This document shows positions 20,036 to 31,259 of a stretch of 64,000 nucleotides of DNA, in pieces. This stretch comes from Selaginella moellendorffii. Its lineage: Eukaryota > Streptophyta > Lycopodiopsida > Selaginellales > Selaginellaceae. Positions within the stretch are counted from its first letter, which is position 1. Each line of letters begins with the position of its first letter. The position numbers and the translations under genes are program-made. Under the pieces are notes generated by a model, which was not told the DNA's origin, made no database searches, and saw nothing but the letters and a program-made list of their open reading frames with translations. Location of the stretch: positions 5,023,131-5,087,130 of the forward strand of contig NW_003314262.1 of the NCBI RefSeq assembly GCF_000143415.4. Direction: 5' to 3'.

Positions 20036-20420
20036 TCCAAAGCTTGACAATCCAAAAGCTGGTGGATTCATCCATCCAGAAGTTCTGGTTGACACAGCTC
20101 TCCTTTCTCCGAGATCACATTTTCACCGTTTTGGCGACAATTGGAAGAAAAACTTGTTTCGTTCTTGCTATATACCACAACACTTCGCCTCCATGACGTG
20201 CTGCGTGTGCTTCGTCTTCAAGAATCCTCCAACTTTTCTCACATCTATGTTTATAGGAACAATCCTGCCAAATAGCGGCCAACTCTTTGACATGCTACAT
20301 CTCAACATAGCAAGTGTTTACATTTGCAACACAACCATGTCTCCTAAAATACAAATGCATGAGCAGCTCCTTAGCACTGCTCCTCCTGGCCCGGAAAGAT
20401 TGATCATCCTGTCAATCGAA
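20036..20420 (-). pseudogene. decayed duplicate of the NERD-gene 3' part
   Basis: Directly follows mitochondrial S7. It matches pieces of the NERD gene and its 3' flank at 23.4-24.3 kb in the same order: GGTGGATTCAT, GAAGAAAAACTTGTTTCG, CTTCAAGAATCCTCCA, ACATCTCAACATAGCAAGTGTT and CTCCTGGCCCGGAAAGATTGA. Numerous indels and substitutions leave no usable frame. Confidence 0.7.
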
Positions 20421-20547
20421 AGCTTGAAAATAAGAATCACATACTATTTGTGGTGTCAAACCGCCAGATATCCTGCCATGACTACCGCGTCTCTAGGAGG
20501 ATCAAGCTCTTGTTTTTGAGCTCGTCAAGCTCGAGGTACTAGCGGCT

Positions 20548-20835
20548 ATGGCGATGGTGCTGATAACTGGTTGTGCAGAGGGTGGAGTCTGCGGATTCAA
20601 AGTTTACGCCGCCGTGCAAAGCTTGCGAGCTCTAAACGCTTCAGCTGGACGTGACGAGCGACGAGTCCGTGCCATCCTCCGAGGACGTACGCCAGGCTCT
20701 GCCGCTAGCCGAGCTTTGCTTTCCAAGTAAACTTCTTGAGGATGTTCCAGGCAGTGGTTCCCAACATGGCGAAGCAAAGGCAGGGCCGGATCATCAACGT
20801 CGGCAGGATGTTCTTCGCTTGGAGCTGGCGCCACT
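20548..20835 (+). pseudogene. short-chain dehydrogenase/reductase fragment
   Basis: The beginning reads MAMVLITGCAEGGVCGF then KVYAAVQSL, a Rossmann nucleotide-binding start of the SDR family most like plant 1-acyl-dihydroxyacetone-phosphate reductase-like proteins. DVTSDESV follows at about 20651 in another frame, then FQAVVPNMAKQRQGRIINVG at about 20740-20805. Frame changes and internal deletions separate the pieces, the catalytic Tyr-x-x-x-Lys region is absent, and the frame runs into AT-rich sequence. Clearly broken. Confidence 0.75.
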
Positions 20836-20889
20836 GGGATCCAGATGGTGTGGATCATCCCCGGCTCCCAGCTTGGAGCTGTGGCCTAG

Positions 20890-22401
20890 TGGAAATGTAT
20901 ATTTTATTTTGTACTTTTAGATACTTAAAAATAATTGAAAAATAATATACTAGAACAATCTTTAATTTATGGCATGCAAATCCAAATAAACAAATGGGGC
21001 CCACCCTAAATAAAATGGTTGTGCATTCTACTTAATATATCTTTCTTGCAGCGCTTCCACTGGTTTGTCCGGCATGCATTTTGTGCAGGCCTCCTGTACC
21101 CTAAAACCTCCATGGCTAAGATCTCTCTGATTTGCATCTCAAACATAGCGGTATCCTTGTTAGCCAGCTTAGGAAAAAAGCAACAGCAGATGCCCCCACA
21201 GACTTTGCAAGCAGCACCTCACCATCTCTGATTAGGGAACCAAGAACCCTAAAGCATTTTATACTGTCCAGCGGCAAAGGGGCAACTGATCGGTACGAAA
21301 TGTGAAATATGGAGCCGAAATCAATCAAGAGCGTCTCATGATGCCTTCTTTGTGGCAGCCAGAAGAAGCTTGGCAGCACACAAGAATACTTTTGAGCATG
21401 GCTGGCCACCTGTTCATGACACCAAAGTTCCTCGAGATACTCTGCCAATCGTTCAAACCTCCACACAAAAAATTTCCATGCATGTTTTTAGACATTCCCA
21501 AGATTCTGGGTTTCTAATTTCTGGTTCCGTGCTCCACAAACATTTGATGTTGCTCTTCACCTTTAATAGCTTACAACCTCGACATAGAAACCACAGACAT
21601 CTTATTGTTCCGGGTAGCACCCATGACAGTTACCAAGATTTCGTTGAAGGGTTTAAGTTACAAGATTGGAGTTGCCATTCTTGATGATGGTATGGGTTTG
21701 TTTACATAAGTTTGCATGAATGAAATCTCCTATCTTTGTGTGATTGATCTTTCCATCAAGTGAGTAGTAAAATACATTAATGCCTTTGTGGAGTGGGAAA
21801 AGGAAAGTATGAGTCTGTGTGAGAGATTTTAGAGTTTTTTTTGTTCTTGGGGTAGTCACTCTTACAATTTATCCTTTAATATATGCAAAAAGGGTTTCTT
21901 AAATAACATGCCTAAACGCAATAAACCAAATCTATACATAATGTGAGAAATTGATAAAGTTAATATTTTACCATAAGAACAACATAATCCACTTGCTTAT
22001 AAAAACTATTACACTCAATGCCCACTTTTGCACTTGCCTCCACACTCCAATCATTTGTAATTACCTTTTCACCAATTGATTGTTAACTAAATTAAGTGTG
22101 AGAAATGACACTTGTGGGAGCGATCGATGCACCATGCTTTACATTAATGTATTGCAATCAAAATATATTTCTAACCCACAAGAAATGAGGTAAAACTGCA
22201 TGAAATGAAAAATAAATGTATTTGACATCATGTTGTTTGAGATCACATGGCATCAAGTCTTGAGTGAGTTTGATGTCTACATGGCATATCTCATGACAAA
22301 AATATTATATATACAATCACATTTTAATTGATTTTATAGCCAATTAAAAATTTATTTTATAAATTATTTTAAAAATCAATTAAAAGTGATTTGTGTGCAT
22401 A

Positions 22402-22433
<32 letters not shown>

Positions 22434-23150
22434 ACACTCCCAATGTGCAATCACATATTCATAGTTATACCATTTGCCTTTTTCCATTCTATTATCTACA
22501 CAACCATCCTTATTTGCAGCAATTACCAAACTTTGTGTATTAGTAATTTTTTCCCCTCCAAATAAGTTCAACTATTCCATCTAACATTTGGAAAGGTACT
22601 TTATACCATACTCAAAGTACCCACTTGTATCAAAAGCATTTGTAGACACAATATCCCTTATATCTAAAGTCACAGATATTTTTATCTTTACAATGAAAAT
22701 TATCTATAGTAATAGTTAAATTTGAAGAAATTGTTTTTTCCTCAAAACAAATGTTTGTGTAGCACCAACAAGGAATTTTATCTTTCCCTTGCAAAACTAA
22801 GTGATTATATGCTCCACAAGTCACTGTACCTTTCATTGTGATAAGAGATATGTTTCAAGTCACTGCAGCACCTGTTTAGGTATGGAACCATACACTCAAT
22901 CCTAGCTGCAACTTCTTTATTCTCTTTCAAAACTTTCCTCATCTAGAACTGTAAAAGTCTTCTTCCCAAAACATCTTTGCATAGAAATGGTATCACCCAT
23001 CAGCTCGTTTTCCACATGACATTTCCTTCACTGCCTACTAGTGATGTACACATCACATCTCCCCTCCAAGCATTCTTCACAATACGCTGATCGCATGCTT
23101 TAGACTTAACATCCATCAAGATCTGTGGGCCGTCGAAAGCTGTGCAAAAG
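20890..23150. other. AT-rich intergenic stretch, no gene recognised
   Basis: From about 21.7 kb the sequence is strongly AT-rich with a (TA)n run near 22411-22433. The 21.04-21.70 kb part is less AT-rich and holds open stretches on both strands (for example plus 21302-21517 and minus 21116-21466), but none matches a family I know or carries convincing splice sites; they may be remnants of a decayed gene. The minus ORF at 22630-22836 is cysteine-containing but looks incidental. Confidence 0.5.
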
Positions 23151-23285
23151 CTGCTCCTGGTCCAGGAAAGATGCCACTGCGCAAGGACTGACTGTCACTC
23201 TTGATTCTATTGACAGGATGACCAAGTCCAGCCCAGTGGATGAAATTTTATATCAGCCAGAAGTTCTTAAACAACAAAACAAAGA
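23150..23285. pseudogene. NERD-gene fragments in opposite orientations
   Basis: Positions about 23156-23180 match the NERD gene in its own (minus) orientation (GGTCCAGGAAAGATGCCACTG). About 23218-23275 match the same exon but read on the plus strand (AGTGGATGAAATTTTATATCAGCC, split here at 24 nt as two halves of the VDEILYQPEV codons). So one piece is inverted relative to its neighbour. No frame survives. Confidence 0.65.
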
Positions 23286-23633
23286 AAAAGGTCATCATTG
23301 ACTATTGGTGGGATCCAACGTTTTGTGTCAGCTTGGTGGTGGTGGATCCATTCATGATCATCCAAAAGCTCTTGATGGTGGATTCATTCATCAAAGTTAC
23401 GGTTCCTAGATCACGACTCATGAGGGTTGAAAGTCTGAGGTTGAATCAAACTTCTCAACTGGATCTGCCTTCCCCCTTTTGTTAGATTTGATGGATGAAG
23501 ATGGGCAGCTTTTCCAGCGATTTGGGATCCAGGCCGAAGTGTCTGTCTTCTTGCTTTCACCAGAAAAGAGAACCAAGACACTGGGACGATTGCAAGAAAA
23601 ACTATTCTCGCTATATACTACAACGCAACACTA

Positions 23634-25063
23634 TCAAACGCTCAAAGACAAGCCGGAGACACTGTTTACCAGGAAGCTCTCGGGTTTGCTGCTCCCAACA
23701 ACGCGGAAAACTATCTCCAAATCCGGCCTCACTCTCGCCTCAAAGACTTGCTGGGCATGCTTCCTCTTCAAGAATCCTCCAGCTTCTCTCACATCTCTCG
23801 CCGTGCATAAGAGCTTCACTTCCATGTTCATCCCAAATAGAAATCCTGCCACAGTGAGATAAAACTGTTAGCTCTAGAAACTCGATCTACAAAGCCAAGA
23901 AAACTTGACGCTAGAAAATCTTCTAGAGAAATGGAAAGAGGTAAAAAACCAATCCAGAGCGTACCAATTGTGTTTCGCAGCCAACTCCTTACGTGCTGCA
24001 TCTCAATATAGCAAGTGTTGGAACGCTTCACGTTTTGCAAGGCAAGCATGTCCTCGGGCCGGCCCCTGAAATACATGAAGTCTCCCACAGCAATCCCGCC
24101 TCCCTCGAGATACAATCTTGAAACAGGTAAAACTTTCGTGTTAGAAAAACCATATGAAAACAAGTAGAAGAAGGGAAATTATTTCTTACTTGTCCCAAGT
24201 TGGCGCGGTGCTGAGGATGTACTTGAGCTGCTCGTGTGTCGTGTCCTTGCCGTTCAAAGTCGTCAAGATACTCCTGAACCAGCTCTCCTGGCTCACCTCC
24301 TGGTCCAGGAAAGATTGCCACTGCTCCGAGGTGAGAACTTCTGGCTGATACAAAATTTCATCCACTGGGCTGGATTCGGCCCGTCAATCAAAAGCTAGGA
24401 TCAAAGAGTGAAAGTACCTGCAGTCTGGATTGATCAAAAAGACTTTATAGTCGATAAAATCCGTGGGGAGTTTGACACCCCTTCTCGCAATGTATGCCTC
24501 GAGCAGTGATGCGCGGAACTTGGTGTCCTCAACCTACGCATAATAGAGTTTAGTGTAAGAAAACTTGTCCAAGTGAAAAAGAAAAACCAAAGAACTTACA
24601 ACATCTGGCAGTGTATGCGTGGTGCCATTTCTCCTAATCTGACACCAGCTCCCATCGCGCTGGATTTTCACAGTCCCAGCCCAGTTTTTCACTTCAATCA
24701 CATAAATCTTCCTGGAAAGAGATCAAGTCATCAAAGAAGCAACAAAGAAAAACTTTACTTTTTGGTGAGTATGACCAGATCAATCTCTCTCCGACCCTTG
24801 CGCTCGCTGTCAGGCACCCGCAGCGACTGGAAGACCAGCGCGCCAGACACGCCTTGGAATCTACATGCGCGCCGTGAAGAACGATCCACAACAAAAAAGA
24901 AAAAGAATCTCACTCACAGCAGCGCTACTTCGAGCTCGCCTAGCCGCCCCGCCCTGTCCGATTCGTTCTCGGATTCCCTCTGGGGCCGGGACACATCGCG
25001 AATCTGCCGGACCCCAGCCAGCAAATGGATCGCTGTGGCCGCCAAAGTGCGCAGAACTTCCAT
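23634..25063 (-). CDS. NERD (nuclease-related) domain protein
   Basis: Multi-exon gene of about seven exons. The ATG at 25063 gives MEVLRTLAATAIHLLAGVRQ. Exon 1 (24918-25063) ends in RLGELEVALL, and exon 2 (from 24860) continues FQGVSGALVFQSLRVPD. The NERD core follows: RREIDLVILT, then IYVIEVKNWAG. This keeps the acidic residue and the E-x-K expected of a PD-(D/E)xK-type nuclease fold. Later exons contain EAYIARRGVKLPTDFI, DEILYQPEVLTSEQWQSFLDQE, RLYLEGGGIAVGDFMYFRGR and a last exon from GFLFGMNMEVKLL to SGLSLSV. NERD proteins occur in bacteria and plants; the biochemical activity of the plant ones is poorly known. Degenerate pieces of this gene lie at 20.0-20.4 and 23.15-23.3 kb. Confidence 0.8.
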
Positions 25064-25541
25064 GAAAATATCTCCACATTGCAAGAACCCTAAAATCCAG
25101 GCGGGCTCGACGTTTGGAATTCGAGCCCGGGACCTCTAGAGCTCCAATCACTGTTGGGCACGTGTCGAAGCTACCAGCCCAATTGGCAGTACACGGTTAG
25201 CTCATTTTTGTGTAATCTGGACTCTTCCGCCACGTGGCAGAATCATCATTTGTCCCCGTTCACACGGCTATCTGGGCCCCGAAACTTATCATACTGGCGA
25301 GCGCTTAAGCGTAATATAATCGGATTTTCCGTTCTTCGTTCTCCCTTGTGGCGTCCTCCGGCTAGGGCGCTGTGGATTGCGAGGGCGCGCCCGTCGCGGC
25401 TAGTGCACAGGCCGGGCATAATGCGATCCAGAAGTGGCTAGGCGATCGCGCGAGTTTCTTGGTCGATCAATCCACAAGGTATTAGGGTTCTAGCGCAGAT
25501 TGCTCTAGGCGGTGTTAATTGGAATTTTCTTAGCAGAAGCT
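25064..25541. other. divergent intergenic region (NERD / WEB family)
   Basis: 478 bp between the divergent starts of the NERD gene and the coiled-coil gene. It contains CACGTG (about 25158-25163, within GGGCACGTGTC) and CCACGTGGC (about 25231-25239), both G-box-type motifs. No gene or RNA was recognised. Confidence 0.45.
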
Positions 25542-27469
25542 ATGGCGGATCATAGTCCGCCGCCTGTGGCGGGAGAGATCGACACAACTGCGCCGTTTGA
25601 ATCTGTCAAGGCCGCCGTGAATCTCTTTGGGGAGATCGCCGATTCTAAAGCTTTGAAGTTTCCTAGTGCCGAGGTACTCGCTTAGATTTTTTTCTCTTTT
25701 TTCTTCGTGTGATCTGATAAATTCTCTGTTTTTCTTCTCAGAAGCGCGCATCGCTGGAGCTCCAGCAGCTTCGCGAGAATTTGGCGGCGACCAGACAGCA
25801 GCTCTCTCAAGCGCAAACGTCCAAAAACGCTCTTTTCCAGGAGCTGCTAGAGACCAAGCGCCTTGTCGAGTTTAAAACTTCTCAGCTCGCCAACGTTTTA
25901 TCGTCCAAGCCGTCGAGTTCAGAGGTCGTCCGCCAGGCGGAAGAAACGTACACGCAGATCGATGCTGTGTCAAATGTTGTCCAGGAGAAATACGAGGAGG
26001 CAGTCGCGAATTTGGCCACCACGGAAATGGAGGTTGAAAGGCTAAATGCTGAGATAGAGAGCTCGGTGGCTGCGCTGGAGGAGCAGCAGCAAGGCCATCA
26101 AGGTGAAGAGAAAAACTCGTTTTTGGCAGAGAACGCAACAGAACCTCCACAAATCGTAGATAACACGGAGGGGCTTAAGAACGAGCTAGCTGCGACAAAA
26201 GAGTCCGAAGAGAAGCTGCTGGAGGAGATCGCCGGCTTGAGATCCAAACTCGACAAGGCGAAAGCCGAGGTAGAAGAAGCTCGGGTTTCAGAGACGAAGG
26301 CTACGAAAGCTGCAGGCGACGCGGCTCAGGAGCTCGCAAATTTGAGATCGAAACTAGACACTTTGGTGGAGGAGAAGAACACGCTCGCCGCTCTTTCCGA
26401 GTCGCTGCGAGACCAGCTCGTCAAGGCAAAGATGGAGCTGGAAGCTCTCAAAGACGCTGCCGAGTCCGAGGCCCTGCCTTCGTCAAGCGCCGCGGCGGAG
26501 CTGCAAAAGGTCCGAACCGAGCTCGCAGCACTGGTTGCGCTGGAGGCCAAGGCAAAAGACACAATCGCTGGAGTTTCACAGGCTTTACAAAAGGTGACGT
26601 TTGAAGCGGACGAGTCCCGGCTAGCCGCCGAGGCCGCTCTGGAGGAAGCCCACAAAGCAAAGCAGGAGCTCGAGGAGGCCAAAGCTGCGGCATTTACAGC
26701 CGAGAGCCGGCTCGAGGCAGCGACGAGGGAGGCTGCGGCTGCCAAGGCCGGCGAAAGCATGGCTCTCGCTGAACTAAAGATGCTCTACGAGAAGAAATCA
26801 TCGGTGGAAGATATCAGCTCTCCCAGCGACAAGGAGGCGCTCGGCAAATCAAAGAAAGAGTGTGACAACCTCCGGAAAAGGCTCCAGGAGGCGGAGGAAC
26901 TGGCGGAGATGAAAGTAGCGGCGGCGCTGGCCAAAGTTGACGCTGCAAAGGCGAGCGAGCGGGAGATCCGAGCGAAGCTGGAGGCCGTCCGGGGCGAAGT
27001 CGAGACGAACAGATCGATGGCGAAGCAGGCGCTCCACCGCGCCGAGACGGCCGAGGCAGCGAAGTCGGCGATAGAGAACGAACTGAGAAGAAGACGCAGG
27101 CCCGCGGACCACTCCACTGGAGTGGCTTCGTCGACGACGTACAGAGGAGGATCTCCCTTGCAAGCCGGAGCGACGGTGCAAACTCCGGACCGAAGGATGG
27201 AGCCGCTACACCATCACACGATGGCGAGGAGGAGCTTGGACTACACCGCGACCGATCACAGCTTCGTCTCGGCGGACGTCTCGGCCGAGTCCATCGCGCA
27301 GCTCCTCCAGCTCAAAGTTTCGCCGCTCAAGACGTCGCTGCCGATCGCGGAGAATCCCGAGAAGTCGGACAAGTCGGAGAAGAAGAAGAAGAGCAAGCCG
27401 TTTATGAAGCTGGGATCTTACTTGAGCAGGAGGAAGAGCTCAGTTGGATCCACTTCTCCCAGGATGTGA
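25542..27469 (+). CDS. WEB family coiled-coil protein (WEB1/PMI2-like, DUF827)
   Basis: Two exons (25542-25673 and 25742-27469) separated by a 68-nt intron give 619 aa. The first 25 residues include the family hallmark IDTTAPFESVKAAVNLFGE. Residues about 45-470 are almost continuous heptad-rich coiled coil of Ala/Glu/Lys. The tail is basic and Ser-rich (KKKKSKPFMKLGSYLSRRKSS). In Arabidopsis, WEB1 and PMI2 are cytosolic coiled-coil partners needed for chloroplast photorelocation; related WEL proteins share the fold, so the exact member is not settled. Exon 1 was recovered from the hallmark and the GT-AG pair. Confidence 0.85.
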
Positions 27470-27808
27470 GCGAGCGAGCTCGCGAGATCGCGCGCATTGG
27501 GGTGGAGTGGAGAGATTTTGGTCGCGGCTTCCCACAAGTTTGGAAGAAAGACAAAGGAGCGCTTCCGAGAAGCTTGGAAGAACAAAGATTTGCCAAAAGC
27601 GCGAAGAAAAACTACACACACAAAGTTACAAACTAAGAAAATGTGGAGGTAATGTATTAAATTTTTTGGTGTTGTTGTATTGCTGTGAATAAATCTAAAC
27701 CATGGAATAGATCGAGACACGTGGGTGGCCAGTATTATTTCGTGGCGGATGAGGAGGGAAAAACATATTTTAGGGCTCTTCCACTTCCAGCTCGTGATCT
27801 CGCGAGCA
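27470..27808. other. intergenic region between WEB-like and AS8-like genes
   Basis: 339 bp: the 3' UTR of the coiled-coil gene and the promoter/5' UTR of the AS8-like gene. CACGTGGG at about 27718 is a G-box-like motif. No other feature is seen. Confidence 0.4.
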
Positions 27809-28847
27809 ATGACGCTCATCAATCTCTTCAGGAGGTACGAGCGCTGGAATCCCGTGCATCCCACGTATGGCGCCTTCTGGGGGATTGGATTCGGGCTGGG
27901 CTGCGGCGTGGGATGGGGGCCGGGATTCGGCCCCGAGGTCATTGGCTATGTCGGCTCTGGATGCGGCGTGGGGATCAGCGTGGGAGTGACAATGGTGGGA
28001 GTTGGAGTTGGGCTTCCCGCTGGCGGCCTCGCTTGCGTCCCTTCCGACGGTATGTTCTTGGTTTTCAGCTCAATTTCTCGATCTAGTTTGCTAGAATTCC
28101 TGCATTTTCTGCCTAGCTCTATCCTTCCACAAGGAAAGTGCCTGTTTGAGCTCGATTTCTCTGCCTTGCTAGTAAGAATCTCCCACGAGAAAGAAAGGCC
28201 GGATCTCCAATCTCCGAGAAACTCGTGTTTCTCTCAGGAAAGATTGGAGCTGGAGCTTTGATACAATCCCTGCCTTACTTTTTTCTTTGGCTCTTGATTC
28301 TTTGCAGATGTCTCGTAGGAAAAGTCCTAGTTTTCATGACGATACTGCTCATCTAGGTGGATGCTTGTGTGTGAGTTACTCTTAAATTTCGGTGAAATCA
28401 GTGTTTCTTCCTTTTTGTGCTTCCATGTGTTTGATGATCGCTTGTACGCTAACGTTTACCAGTCATTTCCTGCTTTTGGGCTTCTAGAGTTCTCACTCAT
28501 GCCTTTTCTTCTTTGCAGTGGTCTCATACGCGGGTCACGGGATCATGGATTTCACAAAGTCGACCGCAGCTCCAGCAGCATCGATCGCTGTAAAGCGGGG
28601 ATGGAGTGCGTTGTGTCTGCACATAGGAACAGCTCTAGAGCGAGGTCGACTCGGGCATTCCAGTCGCAAGAGCTACAGTCTCGATGAGTTCCAAAGGCAA
28701 TCACTGGTGGCCCTGAGGCAAGGCTGGGATTCATTCAGTGGCAAAGTCCGGAGTGCCGGATTGTCTCGCTTGCGGCCATGCAATGCCGGTCTCTTGCAGA
28801 GCGATTCTAATAGTAACCAGAGTGAGAGACCGCCTCCACCATCTTAG
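27809..28847 (+). CDS. cadmium-induced protein AS8-like glycine-rich membrane protein
   Basis: Exon 1 (27809-28049) starts MTLINLFRRYERWNPVHPTYGAFWG. It carries alternating glycine-rich hydrophobic segments (GFGLGCGVGWGPGFGPEVIGYVGSGCGVGISVGVT), as in plant AS8-like proteins annotated as cadmium-induced; the molecular function is unknown. A second exon from 28519 joins in phase (V-VSYAGHGIMDFTKS) and extends 109 codons to RPPPPS. The implied 469-nt intron is far longer than its neighbours and has other AG acceptors (for example near 28307), so alternative ends are possible. The first exon is secure; the C-terminal extension less so. Confidence 0.7.
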
Positions 28848-28993
28848 TGCTTCTTCTTGAGTTGATAGGATTGATTGCTAACTTCGGTTTTGTACGTAAG
28901 CTGTTCCATTTTCCTGTAAATAATAATATTAGAATTAGTGATTTTGTTTTTATTCGAAGAACTGACGTTATGGCGAATAATCAGCGAGGACGA

Positions 28994-29136
28994 TCAAGAC
29001 AAAGAAAGCAATTGATTGAGCAAAGCAGTGATTGGCTCTTGCTCGAGCTTCAAGTTCTCGTCGGTCGCGTAAACCACGCAAGCCTGAGCCTTGGAATGAA
29101 AAATTTGCGAAAGATTGTCAATGGTGTTTGGAAATA
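28994..29136 (-). pseudogene. copy of the last exon of the orphan gene at 47.6-48.2 kb
   Basis: On the minus strand, an AG acceptor before 29089 is followed by codons AQACVVYATDENLKLEQE, closely matching the last exon of the gene ending at 47588 (AVLSQACMVYATDETLKLEED). The preceding intron tail (TTTTCGCAAA-like) is also shared. The frame then continues to a TGA (28994-28996). No upstream exons were found next to it, so it is probably a displaced gene fragment. Confidence 0.65.
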
Positions 29137-29243
29137 AGTAATTACAGTTTTATAACTTAAAAACTGACTCCCATGACAAGCCGAGGAGAAAGAAGACGAG
29201 GTGATTGCTTTTGTTCAGTTCCACTGCTTGAGAAGGCAAATCT

Positions 29244-29516
29244 TTGTCCTCCGTCGTGAAAATGCTGGATGGATTGGAAGAAGTTCCACTGTCGCCCAAG
29301 CTCTTCCACAATTCCGATGAAGATCACTCCTGGAGAAAAGGTTCTTTATGTACTCTCCAAACAGGCAAGATTTGTAGGCTGCTGGATGCTCCGAGTCTAC
29401 AAACTTGTGAATCGGAGAGACTAGAATATTACGAGCTGGATTGCGTGGTGTGCCTCAAATCCAAACGTGGCACTGTTATCACTGGAGCTACCAAAGAAAG
29501 CCACATCAAAGCTTAG
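29244..29516 (+). CDS. hypothetical 90-codon ORF, doubtful
   Basis: Open frame from the ATG at 29256 (MLDGLEEVPLSPKLFHN) or the non-ATG start at 29244, ending KESHIKA. A possible continuation after an AG near 29540 reads LVENVKALDELYW, but no good GT donor joins the two. I recognise no family. It may be a fragment or chance. Confidence 0.25.
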   Translation: MSSVVKMLDGLEEVPLSPKLFHNSDEDHSWRKGSLCTLQTGKICRLLDAPSLQTCESERLEYYELDCVVCLKSKRGTVITGATKESHIKA

Positions 29517-29623
29517 ATCTTTCTTCTTTTTTTTTCCAGCTTGTCGAGAACGTGAAGGCGCTGGACGAGCTCTATTGGTGATAGAGGTCATGAAAATTCC
29601 TGGTAAATAAAAAACTAGAAGTC

Positions 29624-29704
29624 GTCGCCTGAGAGATTCGAACTCTCGCGGGGAAACCCCATGTACTTAGCAGGCACACGCCTTAACCACTCGGCCAAAG
29701 CGAC
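29624..29704 (-). tRNA. tRNA-Ser (anticodon GCU)
   Basis: On the minus strand the acceptor stem 5' GTCGCTT pairs with 3' AGGCGAC. The A box is TGGCCGAGTGG, the anticodon loop is CTGCTAA (anticodon GCT), there is a long class II variable arm, and the B box GTTCGAATC. The 81-nt length fits plant tRNA-Ser. No intron is seen. Confidence 0.95.
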
Positions 29705-30165
29705 ACTTGATCAGAAAGTCCTTCCACTGTAAACAATCGTCTCGTCCTTTTTATCTTCAAATTCTCATGATCGGGTAGTTTTTCTGTGATATAGCCCCTA
29801 TAATGTCCAGGTTCGTTTCCATTGCACAAGAAAAATCGATTAGCACTTTGAATCATCATATGACTTCAATCATGTTGGAACAAATGCTCTCAAAAAGCTG
29901 AATCTCACAGAAAAGAGAGTTTACCTTTGACTTGTGAGAAAGCCAGTGTGTCCATTGGTTTGTAAGGGTGTGCTCATGTTTGGAATGTCCCTATTTGGTC
30001 TTTGTTTCTCATACTAGTCCGAGAGCTTTCTCTCGGGTGGAGGCAGCAATCCATCTTCATCCTCTTGCCGTCCTTGGCGAGTGTTAGTGAAGAACTTCTT
30101 ACGAACCTCACGTGGAATAGTTAATCTAGAAGCGTAAAAACTTTACCGTGTAACCTTAGCTGACT
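29705..30165. other. intergenic, nothing recognised
   Basis: No open frame with recognisable homology and no RNA structure noticed between the tRNA and the PPR debris. Confidence 0.4.
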
Positions 30166-30169
30166 AGCT

Positions 30170-30905
30170 CTAGAAGACAGGGTTTGAGAAAAGCTTTTTA
30201 TACACATTTTGTGTTTTTCCATTCAATTGCTGTAAGCGTAGGCTACTATGATCCCCACTGAGGTCATTTCCGTTTTGAGCATAAGCCGCGATCAGCGTTC
30301 CAGGCCACCAGGAGCTGGCTAGAAGACATAAAAGCAGCGTCAACCTGGTTGCGAGGTTAGCCCCAAGCATCGAGCAAGCAGCAAGAGCTCCAGCGCAAGT
30401 CCGGTTTGATCCCTGCGGAGCTCATCTCCCTGTATAGCCGAATCACTTCCGAGCTAGCTGGGCGTAAGCTGCCAGCATCGCGTTCCAGCAGTTTGCGCTG
30501 GGCTGACTTGCCTGAAAACTAGGCACGTGAGATCCAGCCTCCTGCACCTTGCGGACATGGAGACTAGCGCAGCCTCCATAGAGTATGACTATACCTGTCT
30601 CCCCTAGGTCTGGACTCCTTCCATGATCATCAGCCGGTAGAGCGTCACCACCTTGAAAGTACGCCTAGATCAAAATCCATCCTCCAAATCCCTGAGCTCC
30701 AAACAGGCACTTGACAAGTGTTCCACACCTTGACCACCTTTGCATCCTTGTAGAAAATCTCACTCGAGCCTGCCACACGTGTTGATGAGTGCCGCCACAG
30801 TGAAAGTCGTGTCGCTGGCTTTCAATCCGAAATCCTCGTAGAGATGTCGTTGGTCGAATCTGCCCGCCTTGGGCATATGCCGCGATCATCAAGTTCCCTC
30901 TATCC
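30170..30905 (-). pseudogene. pentatricopeptide repeat (PPR) gene remnants
   Basis: On the minus strand, typical PPR phrases appear in different frames: MIAAYAQGGQ near 30892, SDTTFTVAALINTCG-like and KDAKVVKVWN-like stretches below it, and GTLIAAYAQNGND near 30300. Stops and frameshifts separate them. PPR proteins edit or process organellar RNA; this locus cannot make one. Confidence 0.7.
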
Positions 30906-31259
30906 GATCGAGGCCTCTCGCAACCTCCCAGCGCGAATACATCTTCACGAACCCAACGTCCACAACTATCCCGGAACCCGGTACCATCAATTCACGAGTC
31001 TTTCACTCTATATATAAGCTATTTCTGACTGTGGTGCGTGATTCCTGGAAATCTGAGCAGATCAATAATTGCTACTTTCCACAGTCTGGGCCTGGATGAA
31101 AGCAAAAAAATCTCGTTCCCAAGAAAAGAGAAAGCAGCCCTTGCTCTTCTGTTCTGTCCCGGTCGCATTCTCCTTCCCAAAGGCGACAACCAGTTGGACT
31201 TTCGAAAACGGTGAGAATTTTTTCTGGCTAAGCTCGTTGTCGACAAAATTTTATATAAT

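Noticed and set aside
22630-22836. 68-codon cysteine-containing ORF in AT-rich DNA
   Set aside because: No homology recognised, no splice or promoter context; likely chance.
26326-27181. Ser/Ala-rich minus-strand ORFs
   Set aside because: Antisense of the coiled-coil gene; low-complexity codon bias keeps the frame open.
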